A stretch of DNA of 32,182 bases from assembly GCA_031283105.1 (NCBI GenBank), contig JAITCL010000071.1:1-32182 (forward strand), in the 5' to 3' direction. The notes below the pieces were generated by a model. It saw nothing but the letters and a program-made list of their open reading frames with translations, had not been told where the DNA came from and searched no databases. Of this stretch, positions 1 through 8,659 are shown one piece after another. Position 1 is the stretch's first letter, and every line of letters starts with the position of its first letter. The stretch is from Treponema sp. (lineage in GTDB: Bacteria > Spirochaetota > Spirochaetia > Treponematales > Breznakiellaceae). The translations under genes were made by a program, and so were the position numbers.

Positions 1-1732
1 TAAGCCATACAAGGTTAGGATTGGCATCGCGCAGCTCTTGATCGCTTATTTCCGAAACGCCTTCGCATATCACCCCGTTCACAATGGGAATAACCGGAAG
101 ATAGTCTTTGGTAAGCGTCTTGCAGACAAGTATATCACCGCCGGACGCGCCGCCCAGCTGCATTATTTTTTCGTGCGCTTCTTCCGGGCTTGCTGCGTGA
201 ACAACCCTGCCCTGTTGGCGGGTAACGCCGTCTTTGGCAAATCTTCCCGCGCCGGAACGGGCAAGCACGGTTCCAAGTATAAGAACGCGGGCGGTATTCA
301 CCATGACGGGGCTTTCGAGGGGCAGGCCAGCCACAAGCATAATTTTGTCCGATATGCCCGCAATACCCGTATCCAGGGCGGCTTTTATAACTTTTTGGAT
401 AAGGCTTTCCGATTCGCCGACACGCGGCGCATAACAGGCGCGGACGCCCCAGTACAACTGCATAACGCGTTCAGCGTGTTTACCAGGTGTTAACGCGAGT
501 ATGTGTTCATCCGGCCTGAACACGCTCAGTATCCGCGCAGTATTGCCGGTCAGGGTCGGGGTGACTATCGCCTTCGCGTTCACCTCGGACGCTATCTCTA
601 CCCCCGATCTCGACATGATGATGCCCAGGTTTTCATCAGAATTGTGATCCCATGAAAGACATTCGTTGTGATGCCTTCTCATACGCGACAGGAATTCGGG
701 CGACTGCTCGACAGTGAGGGCGATTTTATCCATTATTTTTACCGCTTCAACAGGGTATGCCCCGGCAGCCGTTTCGCCTGACAGCATGACCGCGTCCGTT
801 CCATCAAAGATGGCGTTGGCGACATCGGTAAGCTCGGCGCGCGTTGGCCGGGGATTCACAATCATCGATTCCAGCATCTGCGTCGCGGTGATGACGGGTT
901 TTCCGATCTTCCGGCATACGCTGATTATCTGTTTCTGCACAAGCGGAATCTGTTCGACAGGAAGCTGTACGCCAAGATCCCCGCGCGCCACCATTACGCC
1001 GTCCGCAAGAGAGGCGATTTCCTTAATGTTTTCAACCCCTTCGCCGCTTTCGATTTTTGCGATAATTTTGATATGCGATTTAAGGCTGTTAAGATAATTC
1101 CTGATTTCGGTAATTTCATGCGGAAAACTAAGAAAACTTGCCGCGACAAAATCAAGGTCCATTTCCGCGCCAAACGCGATGTCCTTTTTATCCTGCTCGC
1201 TCATTATCGGAAGCCGGGCATGAACGCCTAAAAGGTTGACGTTTTTTTTGCTGCCGATTACCGCGGCGTTAAGCGCCCGGCAATTGACAGCGCCCGGCAC
1301 CGTATCAATCACTTCAAGATCAAGAAGCCCGTCGGCTATAAGAACGTGGTGCCCGCTTTTTAGCATTGAACCGGCCTCTTTCCACGAAATGGAGAGGCGG
1401 GCGGGGCTTTCCCCCTGCGCCGGCACGGTAAGGCAGTCGTCGGTGGTAACGACAACCCTGTCCTCCGCCTTTATCGTCACTTTGCCGTCGTTTTCAACCA
1501 TGCCGGTACGGATTTCCGGCCCCTTGGTGTCCAGCATCAGGGCGACGCAGATACCCAACTCGCCGGAAATCCGCCTGACACTTTCTATTCTGGCGCGGTG
1601 CTCTTCATGCGAACCGTGCGAAAAATTAAGGCGCGCGACATTCATACCCGCAAGAATAAGACCGCGCATAACTTCGTCGCCGGACGATGCGGGACCTATG
1701 GAACAAACAATTTTGGTTTTTCTGTTTTGCAT
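1..1732 (-). CDS. pyk: Pyruvate kinase, C-terminus cut by window edge
   Basis: Converts phosphoenolpyruvate and ADP to pyruvate and ATP, the last step of glycolysis, in the cytoplasm. I translated the minus strand from the ATG at 1732. The protein opens with NRKTKIVCSIGPASSGDEV, followed by MNVARLNFSHGSHEEH and LDTKGPEIRTG, and contains the signature IKIIAKIESGEG with the catalytic lysine and GVMVARGDLGVQ. The frame is open to the left edge, giving 577 residues without a stop. This is longer than the roughly 470-residue enterobacterial enzymes and fits the Bacillus-type layout. There, a PEP-utiliser-like swivel domain follows the core (here roughly the last 90 visible residues, around GGDILVCKTLTKDYLP). 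It lies downstream of dxs on the same strand with a 112-bp gap containing repeats. The identity is secure; the nature of the C-terminal domain is less so. Confidence 0.96.
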   Translation of the reverse strand, partial: MQNRKTKIVCSIGPASSGDEVMRGLILAGMNVARLNFSHGSHEEHRARIESVRRISGELGICVALMLDTKGPEIRTGMVENDGKVTIKAEDRVVVTTDDCLTVPAQGESPARLSISWKEAGSMLKSGHHVLIADGLLDLEVIDTVPGAVNCRALNAAVIGSKKNVNLLGVHARLPIMSEQDKKDIAFGAEMDLDFVAASFLSFPHEITEIRNYLNSLKSHIKIIAKIESGEGVENIKEIASLADGVMVARGDLGVQLPVEQIPLVQKQIISVCRKIGKPVITATQMLESMIVNPRPTRAELTDVANAIFDGTDAVMLSGETAAGAYPVEAVKIMDKIALTVEQSPEFLSRMRRHHNECLSWDHNSDENLGIIMSRSGVEIASEVNAKAIVTPTLTGNTARILSVFRPDEHILALTPGKHAERVMQLYWGVRACYAPRVGESESLIQKVIKAALDTGIAGISDKIMLVAGLPLESPVMVNTARVLILGTVLARSGAGRFAKDGVTRQQGRVVHAASPEEAHEKIMQLGGASGGDILVCKTLTKDYLPVIPIVNGVICEGVSEISDQELRDANPNLVWL

Positions 1733-1782
1733 GGCTGCAGTATAACACAGTTTTTCATTGGCAAACAAGCAGGCGGCGCAAA

Positions 1783-1880
1783 GGTGCCTGTCACCCGAAT
1801 AGCCTGGTGTCGTTATGCGACATTATACGCTACCGGTAGTGTCATTAGGGGTACCCTGAGCTTGTCGAAGGGCTCAGTGA
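1783..1880. repeat. Short palindromic repeats between dxs and pyk
   Basis: Two small palindromes lie here. GGTG-CCTGT-CACC is at 1783-1795. CTGAGC (1856-1861) pairs with GCTCAG (1872-1877) around TTGTCGAAGG. The second matches a dispersed bacterial intergenic repeat that I recognise from its core, GAGCTTGTCGAAGGG. It overlaps the last codons of dxs. No U-tract follows either palindrome, so a terminator role is not evident. Confidence 0.6.
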
Positions 1881-3809
1881 CCACTCTCCAATCTTATCCG
1901 CAATGCTGTTACCGTCCAGGCCGTTGGCTTTCAGCAATTCTTCCCGTGTTCCCAGAGCGCGGCCTTCAATGGCAAAGTCTTCCTCCACTGCCAGCGTTAA
2001 AATTTTTGCCCGGCAGTCCCGGCAGCGGGCCAGAGCCGCGGCATATTCGCCAAATCCACCGGAGCGTATCCCTTCCTCGATAAAGACGGCCAGATCGTAA
2101 CGGTTTAACAGTTCGGCTAAATAATCTTCGTCAACCGGTTTGAGAAAGCGAAGGTTGTACAAATCCGCTTCAATCCCTTTGGCTTTTAGCTTTTCCACGG
2201 CATCAAGCGCCTGGGGATACAGGCTTCCCGTAAAAGCCAGACAAACGCGGCTGCCCGCCATCTGCCGCAGCCACACTCCCCTGCCCTGCTCCAACGGAAG
2301 GGAAAAAGGGGGCAGTTCATCAGGACAGGGGGCTTTGGGATAGCGGATCATTGCCGGACTATTAAGGCGCAGGGCATAATCCAGCATCAGCCGCAATTCG
2401 CTTTCGCTTGCCGGAGCAAGAATCGTCATGTGGGGAACGGTACGGAACAGGGCTATGTCAAATAGGCCCTGATGGGTCTCGCCGTCGCCGTCAACAAAAC
2501 CGCTGCGGTCAAGGGCAAACAGCGCCGGCAGATTTTGGAGGGCAACGTCATGAATCACCTGGTCTACCGCCCGTTGAATAAACGTTGAATAAATCGCCGT
2601 TACCGGCCTTAAACCCTGCGCCGCAAGACCGGCGGCAAACGTGACCGCGTGGGCTTCGGCGATACCCACGTCAAAAAAGCGGCCCGGGTACGTTTCCCTA
2701 AAAAGGGAAAGTCCGGCGCCCTTTTCCATAGCGGCAGTCAGCGCGACAATGCGGCTGTCACGCCCGGCAAGGTCAAGCAGGGCGGCGCCAAAAGCGGCGC
2801 TGAAAGAAAGCCCGTTTTCGTTAGATGTAACGGCAGGGATTTCAACATCATCGGCTTCGCCGCCGGCGAGACCTCCGCTAACCGAGAATGTCCCCACCCC
2901 GTGATAATTCCCCGGATCGTCTTCAGCAAAACCGTAACCCTTGCCTTTGCGGGTAATTATATGAATCACCACCGGCCGTTCAAGCTGCCGCACATCCTCA
3001 AACACCCGCGCCAGACTCTGGATATTATGCCCGTCAATCGGCCCCACATACTCAAAGCCCAAATCTACAAAAAAATTGTCTGTGTAAAACACCGCCTTAA
3101 CCGCCCGCTTAAGCCGCACCACCATATCAAAAAAAACATCGCCGACATAGGGAATTTTTTTCGCCATGGAATCAAAGTAGCGGCGGAACCGCTGATATTT
3201 CGCCTTCATCGAGAGGCGGCTTAAGTATTTGGAAAGCGCCCCCACGTTGGGGCTGATCGACATATTGTTGTCGTTGAGGATAACGATCAGGGGAAGTTCA
3301 AGATGCCCCGCGTGGGAAAGGGCTTCGTAGGCAAGCCCGCCGGTCAAAGCCCCGTCCCCGATGACCGCAACCGCACGGGAAGGGCGCACCCCACCCCCCG
3401 CCATCCGTTCCGCGGCAAGCAGACCGGCGGCGGCGGAAATGGCCGTTGAGGCATGGCCGGTGTTAAACGCGTCGTGGGGGCTTTCCTCCCGTTTGGGAAA
3501 GCCCGCCAGCCCCCGCGCCTTACGCAGCCCGGAAAAGGCGGCATAGCGCCCCGTCAGCAGTTTATGCGCATAGCACTGATGCCCCACATCCCAGACAATC
3601 TTGTCGCGCGGCGAATCAAACACCCGGTGCAGGGCTATGCTTAACTCCACCACCCCCAGATTCGAGGCAAGGTGTCCCCCATTCTGCGCCACCCGGTCAA
3701 CAATAACTTCCCGTATCTCAACCGCCAGCCGTTCCAGTTCTTTGTGATTGAGTTTTTTAAGGTCGCCCGGACCGTTAATGTGGGACAAAAGGGAGCCAGA
3801 ATTCACCAT
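1845..3809 (-). CDS. dxs: 1-deoxy-D-xylulose-5-phosphate synthase
   Basis: A thiamine-diphosphate enzyme that condenses pyruvate with glyceraldehyde 3-phosphate, the first step of the MEP isoprenoid pathway. Visible family blocks are LSHINGPGDLKKL near the N-terminus, HQCYAHKLLTGR, the GDGALTGGLAYEAL ThDP motif, NDNNMSISPNVGALS, the transketolase-like DVGIAEAHAVTFAAGLA and the C-terminal EEGIRSGGFGEYAAAL. I chose the ATG at 3809 (654 residues) because family members begin a few residues before the LLxxIN block. An upstream in-frame ATG at 3842 would add 11 unconserved residues and has no visible ribosome site. The 3809 start has AGGGA about 14 nt upstream, which is rather far. The last codons (SLSPSTSSGYP) are encoded by a dispersed repeat, so the native stop was probably displaced. 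It precedes pyk on the same strand. Confidence 0.96.
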   Translation of the reverse strand: MVNSGSLLSHINGPGDLKKLNHKELERLAVEIREVIVDRVAQNGGHLASNLGVVELSIALHRVFDSPRDKIVWDVGHQCYAHKLLTGRYAAFSGLRKARGLAGFPKREESPHDAFNTGHASTAISAAAGLLAAERMAGGGVRPSRAVAVIGDGALTGGLAYEALSHAGHLELPLIVILNDNNMSISPNVGALSKYLSRLSMKAKYQRFRRYFDSMAKKIPYVGDVFFDMVVRLKRAVKAVFYTDNFFVDLGFEYVGPIDGHNIQSLARVFEDVRQLERPVVIHIITRKGKGYGFAEDDPGNYHGVGTFSVSGGLAGGEADDVEIPAVTSNENGLSFSAAFGAALLDLAGRDSRIVALTAAMEKGAGLSLFRETYPGRFFDVGIAEAHAVTFAAGLAAQGLRPVTAIYSTFIQRAVDQVIHDVALQNLPALFALDRSGFVDGDGETHQGLFDIALFRTVPHMTILAPASESELRLMLDYALRLNSPAMIRYPKAPCPDELPPFSLPLEQGRGVWLRQMAGSRVCLAFTGSLYPQALDAVEKLKAKGIEADLYNLRFLKPVDEDYLAELLNRYDLAVFIEEGIRSGGFGEYAAALARCRDCRAKILTLAVEEDFAIEGRALGTREELLKANGLDGNSIADKIGEWSLSPSTSSGYP

Positions 3810-3842
3810 TTTATATAAATATATCCCTTTTTCAGCATACAT

Positions 3843-4434
3843 TTCTGAATAAACTCAGTTGTGCAACGCAGATAGTGAAAAGTGACTTTCTCAGAACTGA
3901 AGTTTTGAAAGAGTCTCCGTTATTTGTTTTTGTGTCTGTTTTTCCGCAGTTTTTTCTTGCGTTTGTGGGTGGCAATTTTGCGCAGTTTTCTTTTTCTTCC
4001 GCAGGGCACTTAAATCTCCTTGTATAAAGATAAATCAGTATGGAACAGGACGGAAAAAAGGTCAATAGCCCGACAAGGCAACAGCATTTACTTTTTATCT
4101 ACACATCAATAGCGCGTAAATCGGCACAGGGGGTAGCGCGGGGCTGCCAAAGCAGATGGGGGAACTCAACTACGCAGCCCCCGCACGGCTTCTGTGCATT
4201 ATTCAAAACTAGGGGTAATTCCATTATCAGCGTGTCCTCTTGCTTTCCGTGCCGTGCGGCTGTTACTGTACACTTAGTTTTTGCTTTTACTCCCTGGTCT
4301 GCTCCGTCGAAGAATCCCATAATGTTTTGGCAACCCCAGCGCTGTCCCCCGTGCCGCCCTATACCGATGTAACAGGGTAAATGCTGTTGTCCACGGTAGA
4401 GACCAGCCGGAGGGGGCGCATTGTTTGCTTCCCT
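3843..4434. other. Stretch of 0.6 kb without a convincing gene
   Basis: No open frame here has a ribosome site together with recognisable protein features. The longest are 110 codons on plus (from 4040) and 73-77 codons on minus. The minus frame at 4099-4320 (MGFFDGADQGVKAKTKC at its start) lacks a Shine-Dalgarno and resembles nothing I know. The composition changes from AT-rich (3850-4080) to GC-rich (4110-4430), so a decayed gene fragment is possible. It must also hold the dxs promoter, which I could not place. Confidence 0.5.
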
Positions 4435-4866
4435 TTACTGAATGGAACCCTTTATGTCCAAAATGATTATTCTTATAGTATTAGTGTCGCTTTTCTTGTA
4501 TGGAGTGACAATTTCTGAAACCAATCCTTTTTTCGCATTACTTCTTAAATCTCTTGCCGCTTTATCTGACATTGAATCATCAAGATTTGTCCATGACTTA
4601 ATGAATTTCCTTAATTCAACAGGTTCAGACATTTCAATGCTTTTTGATTTTTTTATGAAAGTGATAGCTTCTTTAGACAATTCATTCCACCAAAAACACA
4701 TCCAACCGCCATCAGGCGCTTTCCGGCCAGGCCATAAAGGATGACCTTCCTTATAGTCAGATTTTGAAACTTCAATTTGGTAAACCTTGAGAGTTTCCTT
4801 AGTCTCAGCGAACAGGGATGAACTTAAGAGACACAGAGACAGAGCAAGCAGTACACAGCGTTTCAT
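4435..4866 (-). CDS. Small secreted protein of unknown function
   Basis: 143 residues. The N-terminus MKRCVLLALSLCLLSSSLFA is a clear Sec signal peptide with probable cleavage after LFA, so the mature protein of about 123 residues should be periplasmic or exported. The mature part is lysine-rich, with an aromatic patch (PDGGWMCFWWNELSKEA). No lipobox cysteine lies at the cleavage site. A strong Shine-Dalgarno (AGGAGG) precedes the ATG, which supports a real gene. It follows the zinc-transport cluster on the same strand after an 82-bp gap, but nothing ties it to metal uptake. I do not recognise the family. Confidence 0.75.
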   Translation of the reverse strand: MKRCVLLALSLCLLSSSLFAETKETLKVYQIEVSKSDYKEGHPLWPGRKAPDGGWMCFWWNELSKEAITFIKKSKSIEMSEPVELRKFIKSWTNLDDSMSDKAARDLRSNAKKGLVSEIVTPYKKSDTNTIRIIILDIKGSIQ

Positions 4867-4948
4867 GATACCACCTCCTAAAAATTTTTATGGTTTCATA
4901 TTGATACTTTATATAAGAATTTTCAGAATTGTTCAAGACAGGGATTAC

Positions 4949-5554
4949 TTACTGCAATACCGTTTCCGCGCCCCGTTTGCTCAATACGTTCAGCGCGGCC
5001 AAATCCAGATACAGATATTGGGAATACCCGTCTTCTTCATAACTTTTTAACACGCCCGCCGCTTCAACCCAGGAATCGTTGGCGGGATACGGCTGCGCAT
5101 CTTCTTTGGCCCATGCCACTTCAAACCCGGCGTTTCCGTCATTGCCGCAGCATCCCGGCCCATACCGTATCACAAAACAGTATGATTTTTCATAACCCTG
5201 TTCTTCCTTGAAAATCCCTTCAAGTTTAATGGTTTTTCCCAAATAATCTGCGGGGTTAAGGTAGACATCATTGACCTGGGCAAGAAACATTTTTTCTTTT
5301 ATTTCGACGAGGCCCTTGTTTGGCGATAGTGACGCATAACGTGTTTTTTCTTCGATGGTTTCTGGTTTCTGATTACCGAAGAAATCCTGCGCCGTTGGGG
5401 AAAAATTAAGTTCCGCGCTTTTCCCCAATACCGCGTTCAAATTTTCGATTTTTTGCTTTGCCCTGACATAGTTAAACGAAAAAAGCGAGACGGTTACCGC
5501 GAGCGTAACCAGGGCGATAATAAGGCTGTTTCGCGCGGAGTTGTCTTTACGCAT
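4949..5554 (-). CDS. Membrane-anchored protein resembling the TIGR03943/DUF1980 C-terminal domain
   Basis: 201 residues from the ATG at 5554, chosen because AGGAGGGA stands at ideal spacing; an upstream start at 5623 would lie inside znuB and has no such site. One N-terminal membrane segment (NSLIIALVTLAVTVSLFSFNYV, about residues 9-30) is followed by a short helical stalk and an exported domain. That domain has YLGKTIKLEGIF, a Cys-Cys pair in YGPGCCGNDGNAG, and NDSWVEAAGVLKSY. The pattern (an OB-like strand block, a CC pair and a WVE-x-x-G strand) recalls the C-terminal domain of TIGR03943 proteins, often found with metal-uptake genes; this is from memory and untested. It overlaps the end of znuB by 8 nt, so it is probably translationally coupled and may help periplasmic metal handling. 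Confidence 0.8.
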   Translation of the reverse strand: MRKDNSARNSLIIALVTLAVTVSLFSFNYVRAKQKIENLNAVLGKSAELNFSPTAQDFFGNQKPETIEEKTRYASLSPNKGLVEIKEKMFLAQVNDVYLNPADYLGKTIKLEGIFKEEQGYEKSYCFVIRYGPGCCGNDGNAGFEVAWAKEDAQPYPANDSWVEAAGVLKSYEEDGYSQYLYLDLAALNVLSKRGAETVLQ

Positions 5555-6401
5555 GATTTTCCCTCCTGTATCTGTTAAGTATAGTTGAATTATGCATAAT
5601 TTCAATAAGCCAAAACAACACAAAAACGATTATATTAATCAATACCACGCTGGCGCCGGTCGGTGTCGCGTATATGTATGAAATAACGACTCCAATAAAA
5701 AAACACAATATTGAAACAAGGGCGGAACAAACGGTAACGCTTCTGAATTGTTTGAACAGGCGCATTGAACTTAAAGCGGGAAAAATAATCAGGCTTGAAA
5801 TCAGCATGGCCCCCATGATGCGCATACCCAGCACAATGGTAAGGGCGGTTAAAAGGGCGATGAGCATATTGTACAGGCCGGTTGGTATGCCGGTCGCTTT
5901 GGCGAACGTTTCGTCAAAAGTTACGGCGAATAAATGATGGTAAAACAGGATAAAGAGCGTCAATACGATAATTGAGAGGGCGACGCTTAAATACACGTCG
6001 GTTTTGTTCATGGCAAGAATGCTGCCGAAAAGGTAGTTGCATACGTCGGTATTCATTCCCGTTGTTTGCGATATGATAATCACGCCGACAGCCAGAGCGC
6101 CGGTTGAAATAAGGGCGATTGCGGCGTCGCCCTTGATTTTGCTGTGTTCACTGAGGCGCAGCAGCAGAAAGGCGGCGGCTATCACGACGGGAATTGCCAC
6201 GGTCAGGGGGGCCGTGTGCAGCGCGGTGGCAAGGGCAAGGGAACCGAAGCCGACATGGGAAAGGCCGTCGCCTATCATTGAGTAGCGTTTCAGCACCAGG
6301 CTGACACCCAGCAGGGCGGCGCAGACTGATACCAGCGCGCCGACCGTGAACGCCCTCACCAGAAACGGGTAACTAAACATTTCAGAAATTACATCAAACA
6401 T
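5547..6401 (-). CDS. znuB: Zinc/manganese ABC transporter permease (ABC-3 family)
   Basis: Inner-membrane channel subunit of a ZnuABC/TroABCD-type metal importer. The 284-residue protein is almost wholly hydrophobic with about seven to eight membrane segments. It carries the family blocks LVLKRYSMIGDGLSHVGFG near residue 45 and LLTALTIVLGMRIMGAMLIS near residue 200. The ATG at 6401 is preferred over the upstream one at 6428 because GGGGGG lies directly before it and the family starts at this point. The gene is 217 bp downstream of znuC, unusually far for this operon, and the gap is filled by an inverted repeat. Metal specificity (Zn or Mn) cannot be decided from the permease. Confidence 0.93.
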   Translation of the reverse strand: MFDVISEMFSYPFLVRAFTVGALVSVCAALLGVSLVLKRYSMIGDGLSHVGFGSLALATALHTAPLTVAIPVVIAAAFLLLRLSEHSKIKGDAAIALISTGALAVGVIIISQTTGMNTDVCNYLFGSILAMNKTDVYLSVALSIIVLTLFILFYHHLFAVTFDETFAKATGIPTGLYNMLIALLTALTIVLGMRIMGAMLISSLIIFPALSSMRLFKQFRSVTVCSALVSILCFFIGVVISYIYATPTGASVVLINIIVFVLFWLIEIMHNSTILNRYRRENHA

Positions 6402-6455
6402 TTTGAACCCCCCAAGAATCATTACCATCTGGAGGTGTCCAATAAGTAAGAATTA

Positions 6456-6603
6456 ACCACGGAGTACACGGAGTACCACGGAGTTTTGGTACGAAAATCT
6501 TTTCTTCCTCCGTGTTCTCCGTGACCTCCGTGGTGAAAAATTCTTTTTGGATAGACCCGGAGTACGTGGTTTTAATACCTTCTTTCTCCGTGGTAAAAAT
6601 TCT
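6456..6603. repeat. Inverted 'CCACGGAG' repeat inside the znu operon
   Basis: The left arm (6456-6483), built of CCACGGAG/ACACGGAG units, pairs with a right arm (6507-6534) of CTCCGTG units. A further CTCCGTGG lies near 6585-6592. The same repeat family recurs at 8641-8656, 9110-9152 and 18324-18378. The transcript could fold into a long hairpin between znuC and znuB and so alter the ratio of the subunits or stabilise the upstream mRNA. This last point is inference. Confidence 0.85.
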
Positions 6604-6618
6604 TTTCTCTTCCATGTT

Positions 6619-7323
6619 TCACGTCTCTTTTTTTATAAAAAAATTTTTCCCTGTTTCCGAATGCAGGTAATCTTCCATGCCGCCAAAAAACAACTGCCGC
6701 TGGTGCAAATGCAGGACTTTTTTGGCGCATCCGGCGGCCTCGCTGTCATGGGATGCCATGATTATGGTCATGCCGGTTTCGCGGTTGATGTGCGCCAGCA
6801 GACGGTACAGTTCCGCGCTTATCAGCGGGTCAAGACCCGCAAAAGGTTCGTCCAGCACGAGGAGTTTTTCCGCGGCGCACAGGGAACGGGCCAGTAAAAC
6901 CCGCCGCTGCTGACCGCCGGACAGTTCCCGAAAACAGCGGTCTTTTAATTCCGCAATGTCCAGCAGCCGCAGATTTTCGTGCGCCTTTTGTTTTTCCGCA
7001 GAGCGGTAAAAGGGTACAAGCCCCTTCTTCCCCAAATTCCCCGACAGCACGATTTCAAACACCCCGGCGGGAAAATCCTGTTTCGCGGCAGTCTGCTGGG
7101 AGAGGTAGCCGGTGCGGGACGGCGTACATTCCGCGCTGAAGTTGAGCGTTCCCTCCATCGGCGGTATCAGCCGCAGCAGGCCCTTAATCAGGGTGGACTT
7201 GCCGGAGCCGTTTTCCCCGGCAATCAGAAGAAAATCCCCGGCCTCTACGGAAAAGTTCAGGCCGCAGACCGCGCTCTGTCCGTCATAGCCAAACGCGGTA
7301 TTTTGGCACTGTATCTGCGTCAT
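6619..7323 (-). CDS. znuC: Zinc/manganese ABC transporter ATPase
   Basis: Energises the metal importer by ATP hydrolysis on the cytoplasmic face. The 234-residue protein has Walker A GENGSGKST (about residues 37-45), Q-loop YLSQQT, signature LSGGQQRRV, Walker B LLVLDEPFAGLD and H-loop MASHDSE, in the right order and spacing. The stop of znuA and the start of znuC share one base (TGATG at 7325-7321), so the two are translationally coupled. The partner permease lies downstream beyond an inverted repeat. Confidence 0.95.
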   Translation of the reverse strand: MTQIQCQNTAFGYDGQSAVCGLNFSVEAGDFLLIAGENGSGKSTLIKGLLRLIPPMEGTLNFSAECTPSRTGYLSQQTAAKQDFPAGVFEIVLSGNLGKKGLVPFYRSAEKQKAHENLRLLDIAELKDRCFRELSGGQQRRVLLARSLCAAEKLLVLDEPFAGLDPLISAELYRLLAHINRETGMTIIMASHDSEAAGCAKKVLHLHQRQLFFGGMEDYLHSETGKNFFIKKET

Positions 7324-8270
7324 CAGCGCAACGCCTCCCGCAGGTTTTCAACATTTCGGCGCATAATTTCAGTATAACCCAAACCGGAATCAAAATCACG
7401 TCTGGTAATGTTATGGCAGGAGTGCAGCAGGAGTTTTTTCGCGCCGGTTTCCCCGCTGATGGTATCGGCCATGCGTTCATTGGAAAGCTCGATGTGAAAC
7501 ACCACGGGAATTTTTTCAGCTTTGATTTTGTTGATTAAAAAGGCGACGGTAGCCGCGCTCGGTTCGGTTTCGGTAGAACAGCCGGGGAAGGCGGCAAAGT
7601 AAGTCAAGCCGTAAGCGTCGGCAAAGTACCGGAAGGGGAAACGGTCGGCGAAAACAATGGTGTTCCGCTGCGCTCCCGCGATTACTTCGTTAAAAGCGGC
7701 GTCAATCTGCGCCAATTCCTCGCCGTAGGCGGTGGCGTTGCGCCGGTAAAAATCCGCATTGGCGGGGTCGGCTTCGCACAGCAGCGCGGTTATCGCATTG
7801 ACAATCAAAATCGCGTTGCGGACAGAAGTCCAAACGTGCTCGTCATATTCGGTATCTTCTCCCTCGTCTTCGTCATCTTCCATGCCCTCAACAATTTCTT
7901 CTTCAACCGCTTCAACCGCGTCAATCATGGCAAGGATTCTGATTTTATCCGTGTTCATGGATTCAAGAATACGCTCTACCCACTTGTCCGAATTCCCGCC
8001 CGCATGGATAAAAAGGGCGCTGTTCTGCACAGTGATAATATCCTTCGGCGAAGGTTCAAAAGAATGGCTTTCCGCTCCGGGCGGGAGCAGCATCGTAAGG
8101 TTTACCATGTCCCCCGCGATACGCCGGACAAAATCAAATGGCGGAAAAATCGTTACGGTTACGTTGATTTTACCGTCAGCGTTGCGCGTAACGGAGTTTT
8201 TATTTTGTTTACAGCCGCTCATGCCGAAGATTGCGGCAAGCGTTATCAGTATTAAAATGTTTTTTTTCAT
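7323..8270 (-). CDS. znuA: Zinc/manganese-binding lipoprotein of the ABC importer
   Basis: Periplasmic metal-binding component (cluster A-I, ZnuA/TroA family). The 315 residues start with a lipoprotein signal whose lipobox GMSGC places the lipidated cysteine near residue 20. Family features are FPPFDFVRRIAGD, GAESHSFEPSPKDI with the first metal-ligand histidine, a second region DEHVWTSVRNA, then ADRFPFRYFADAYG and the late HIELSNERMADT. Between residues about 125 and 145 lies an acidic stretch (EGMEDDEDEGEDTEYDEH). It corresponds to the histidine-rich metal-sensing loop of ZnuA but is acidic here and almost without histidine, which is unusual. Strong ribosome site AGGAGG. It follows the small membrane protein gene by 47 bp. 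Confidence 0.94.
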   Translation of the reverse strand: MKKNILILITLAAIFGMSGCKQNKNSVTRNADGKINVTVTIFPPFDFVRRIAGDMVNLTMLLPPGAESHSFEPSPKDIITVQNSALFIHAGGNSDKWVERILESMNTDKIRILAMIDAVEAVEEEIVEGMEDDEDEGEDTEYDEHVWTSVRNAILIVNAITALLCEADPANADFYRRNATAYGEELAQIDAAFNEVIAGAQRNTIVFADRFPFRYFADAYGLTYFAAFPGCSTETEPSAATVAFLINKIKAEKIPVVFHIELSNERMADTISGETGAKKLLLHSCHNITRRDFDSGLGYTEIMRRNVENLREALR

Positions 8271-8317
8271 TATACCTCCTGTGAAAATATTTAAAGAATG
8301 TGAGTTACAGCGGGTTT

Positions 8318-8605
8318 TCAGGAATTGAAACGAACTTTAAGCGCAATCTGCGAAAAGGGATAAACGACCAATGTGGTATCCGGGGCGGTTTGGGAGAGAA
8401 ACGCTGAATAAAGCACTAAAAGCAAACCAACACCCGACAGTTTGAGGGTTTTGAGAAAATACTGCGCCGCTTCAATGTGCAGACAGACCGGACAGCCTTC
8501 CCCGGTACAGTCATGCTCATGATCGGCGGCGGTCAGGACTGCGGCAAAAATAACCGAAAAGGCAATACAGACTGTCAAAAAGATAACAAGATTTTTTCTT
8601 TCCAT
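8318..8605 (-). CDS. Small membrane protein with HDCTGEGCPVC motif, first gene of the znu cluster
   Basis: 95 residues from the ATG at 8605. An in-frame start further up (8773) would run through the promoter and start of the divergent gene and is rejected. There is an N-terminal hydrophobic segment (residues about 5-25), then HEHDCTGEGCPVCLHIEAAQ, and a second membrane segment (LSGVGLLLVLYSAFLSQ). The His/Cys cluster between two membrane helices suggests metal or redox chemistry at the outer face. From memory, small proteins with a CTGE-x-CP-x-C motif occur near zinc-uptake genes in Firmicutes; I could not check this. The ribosome site is weak (AGG, 5 nt). Position upstream of znuA on the same strand makes it the probable first gene of the operon. 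Confidence 0.8.
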   Translation of the reverse strand: MERKNLVIFLTVCIAFSVIFAAVLTAADHEHDCTGEGCPVCLHIEAAQYFLKTLKLSGVGLLLVLYSAFLSQTAPDTTLVVYPFSQIALKVRFNS

Positions 8606-8659
8606 GCCTGATGATACCATAAATAAAGGAAAATCAACAACTACGGAGTACGGAGGAAG

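Noticed and set aside
4040-4372. 110-codon plus-strand frame before the secreted orphan
   Set aside because: No ribosome site, no recognisable features, and composition changes within the frame.
6394-6615. 73-codon minus-strand frame with FTTEVTENTEE-like sequence
   Set aside because: It is the translation of the CCACGGAG repeat; such frames arise wherever the repeat occurs.
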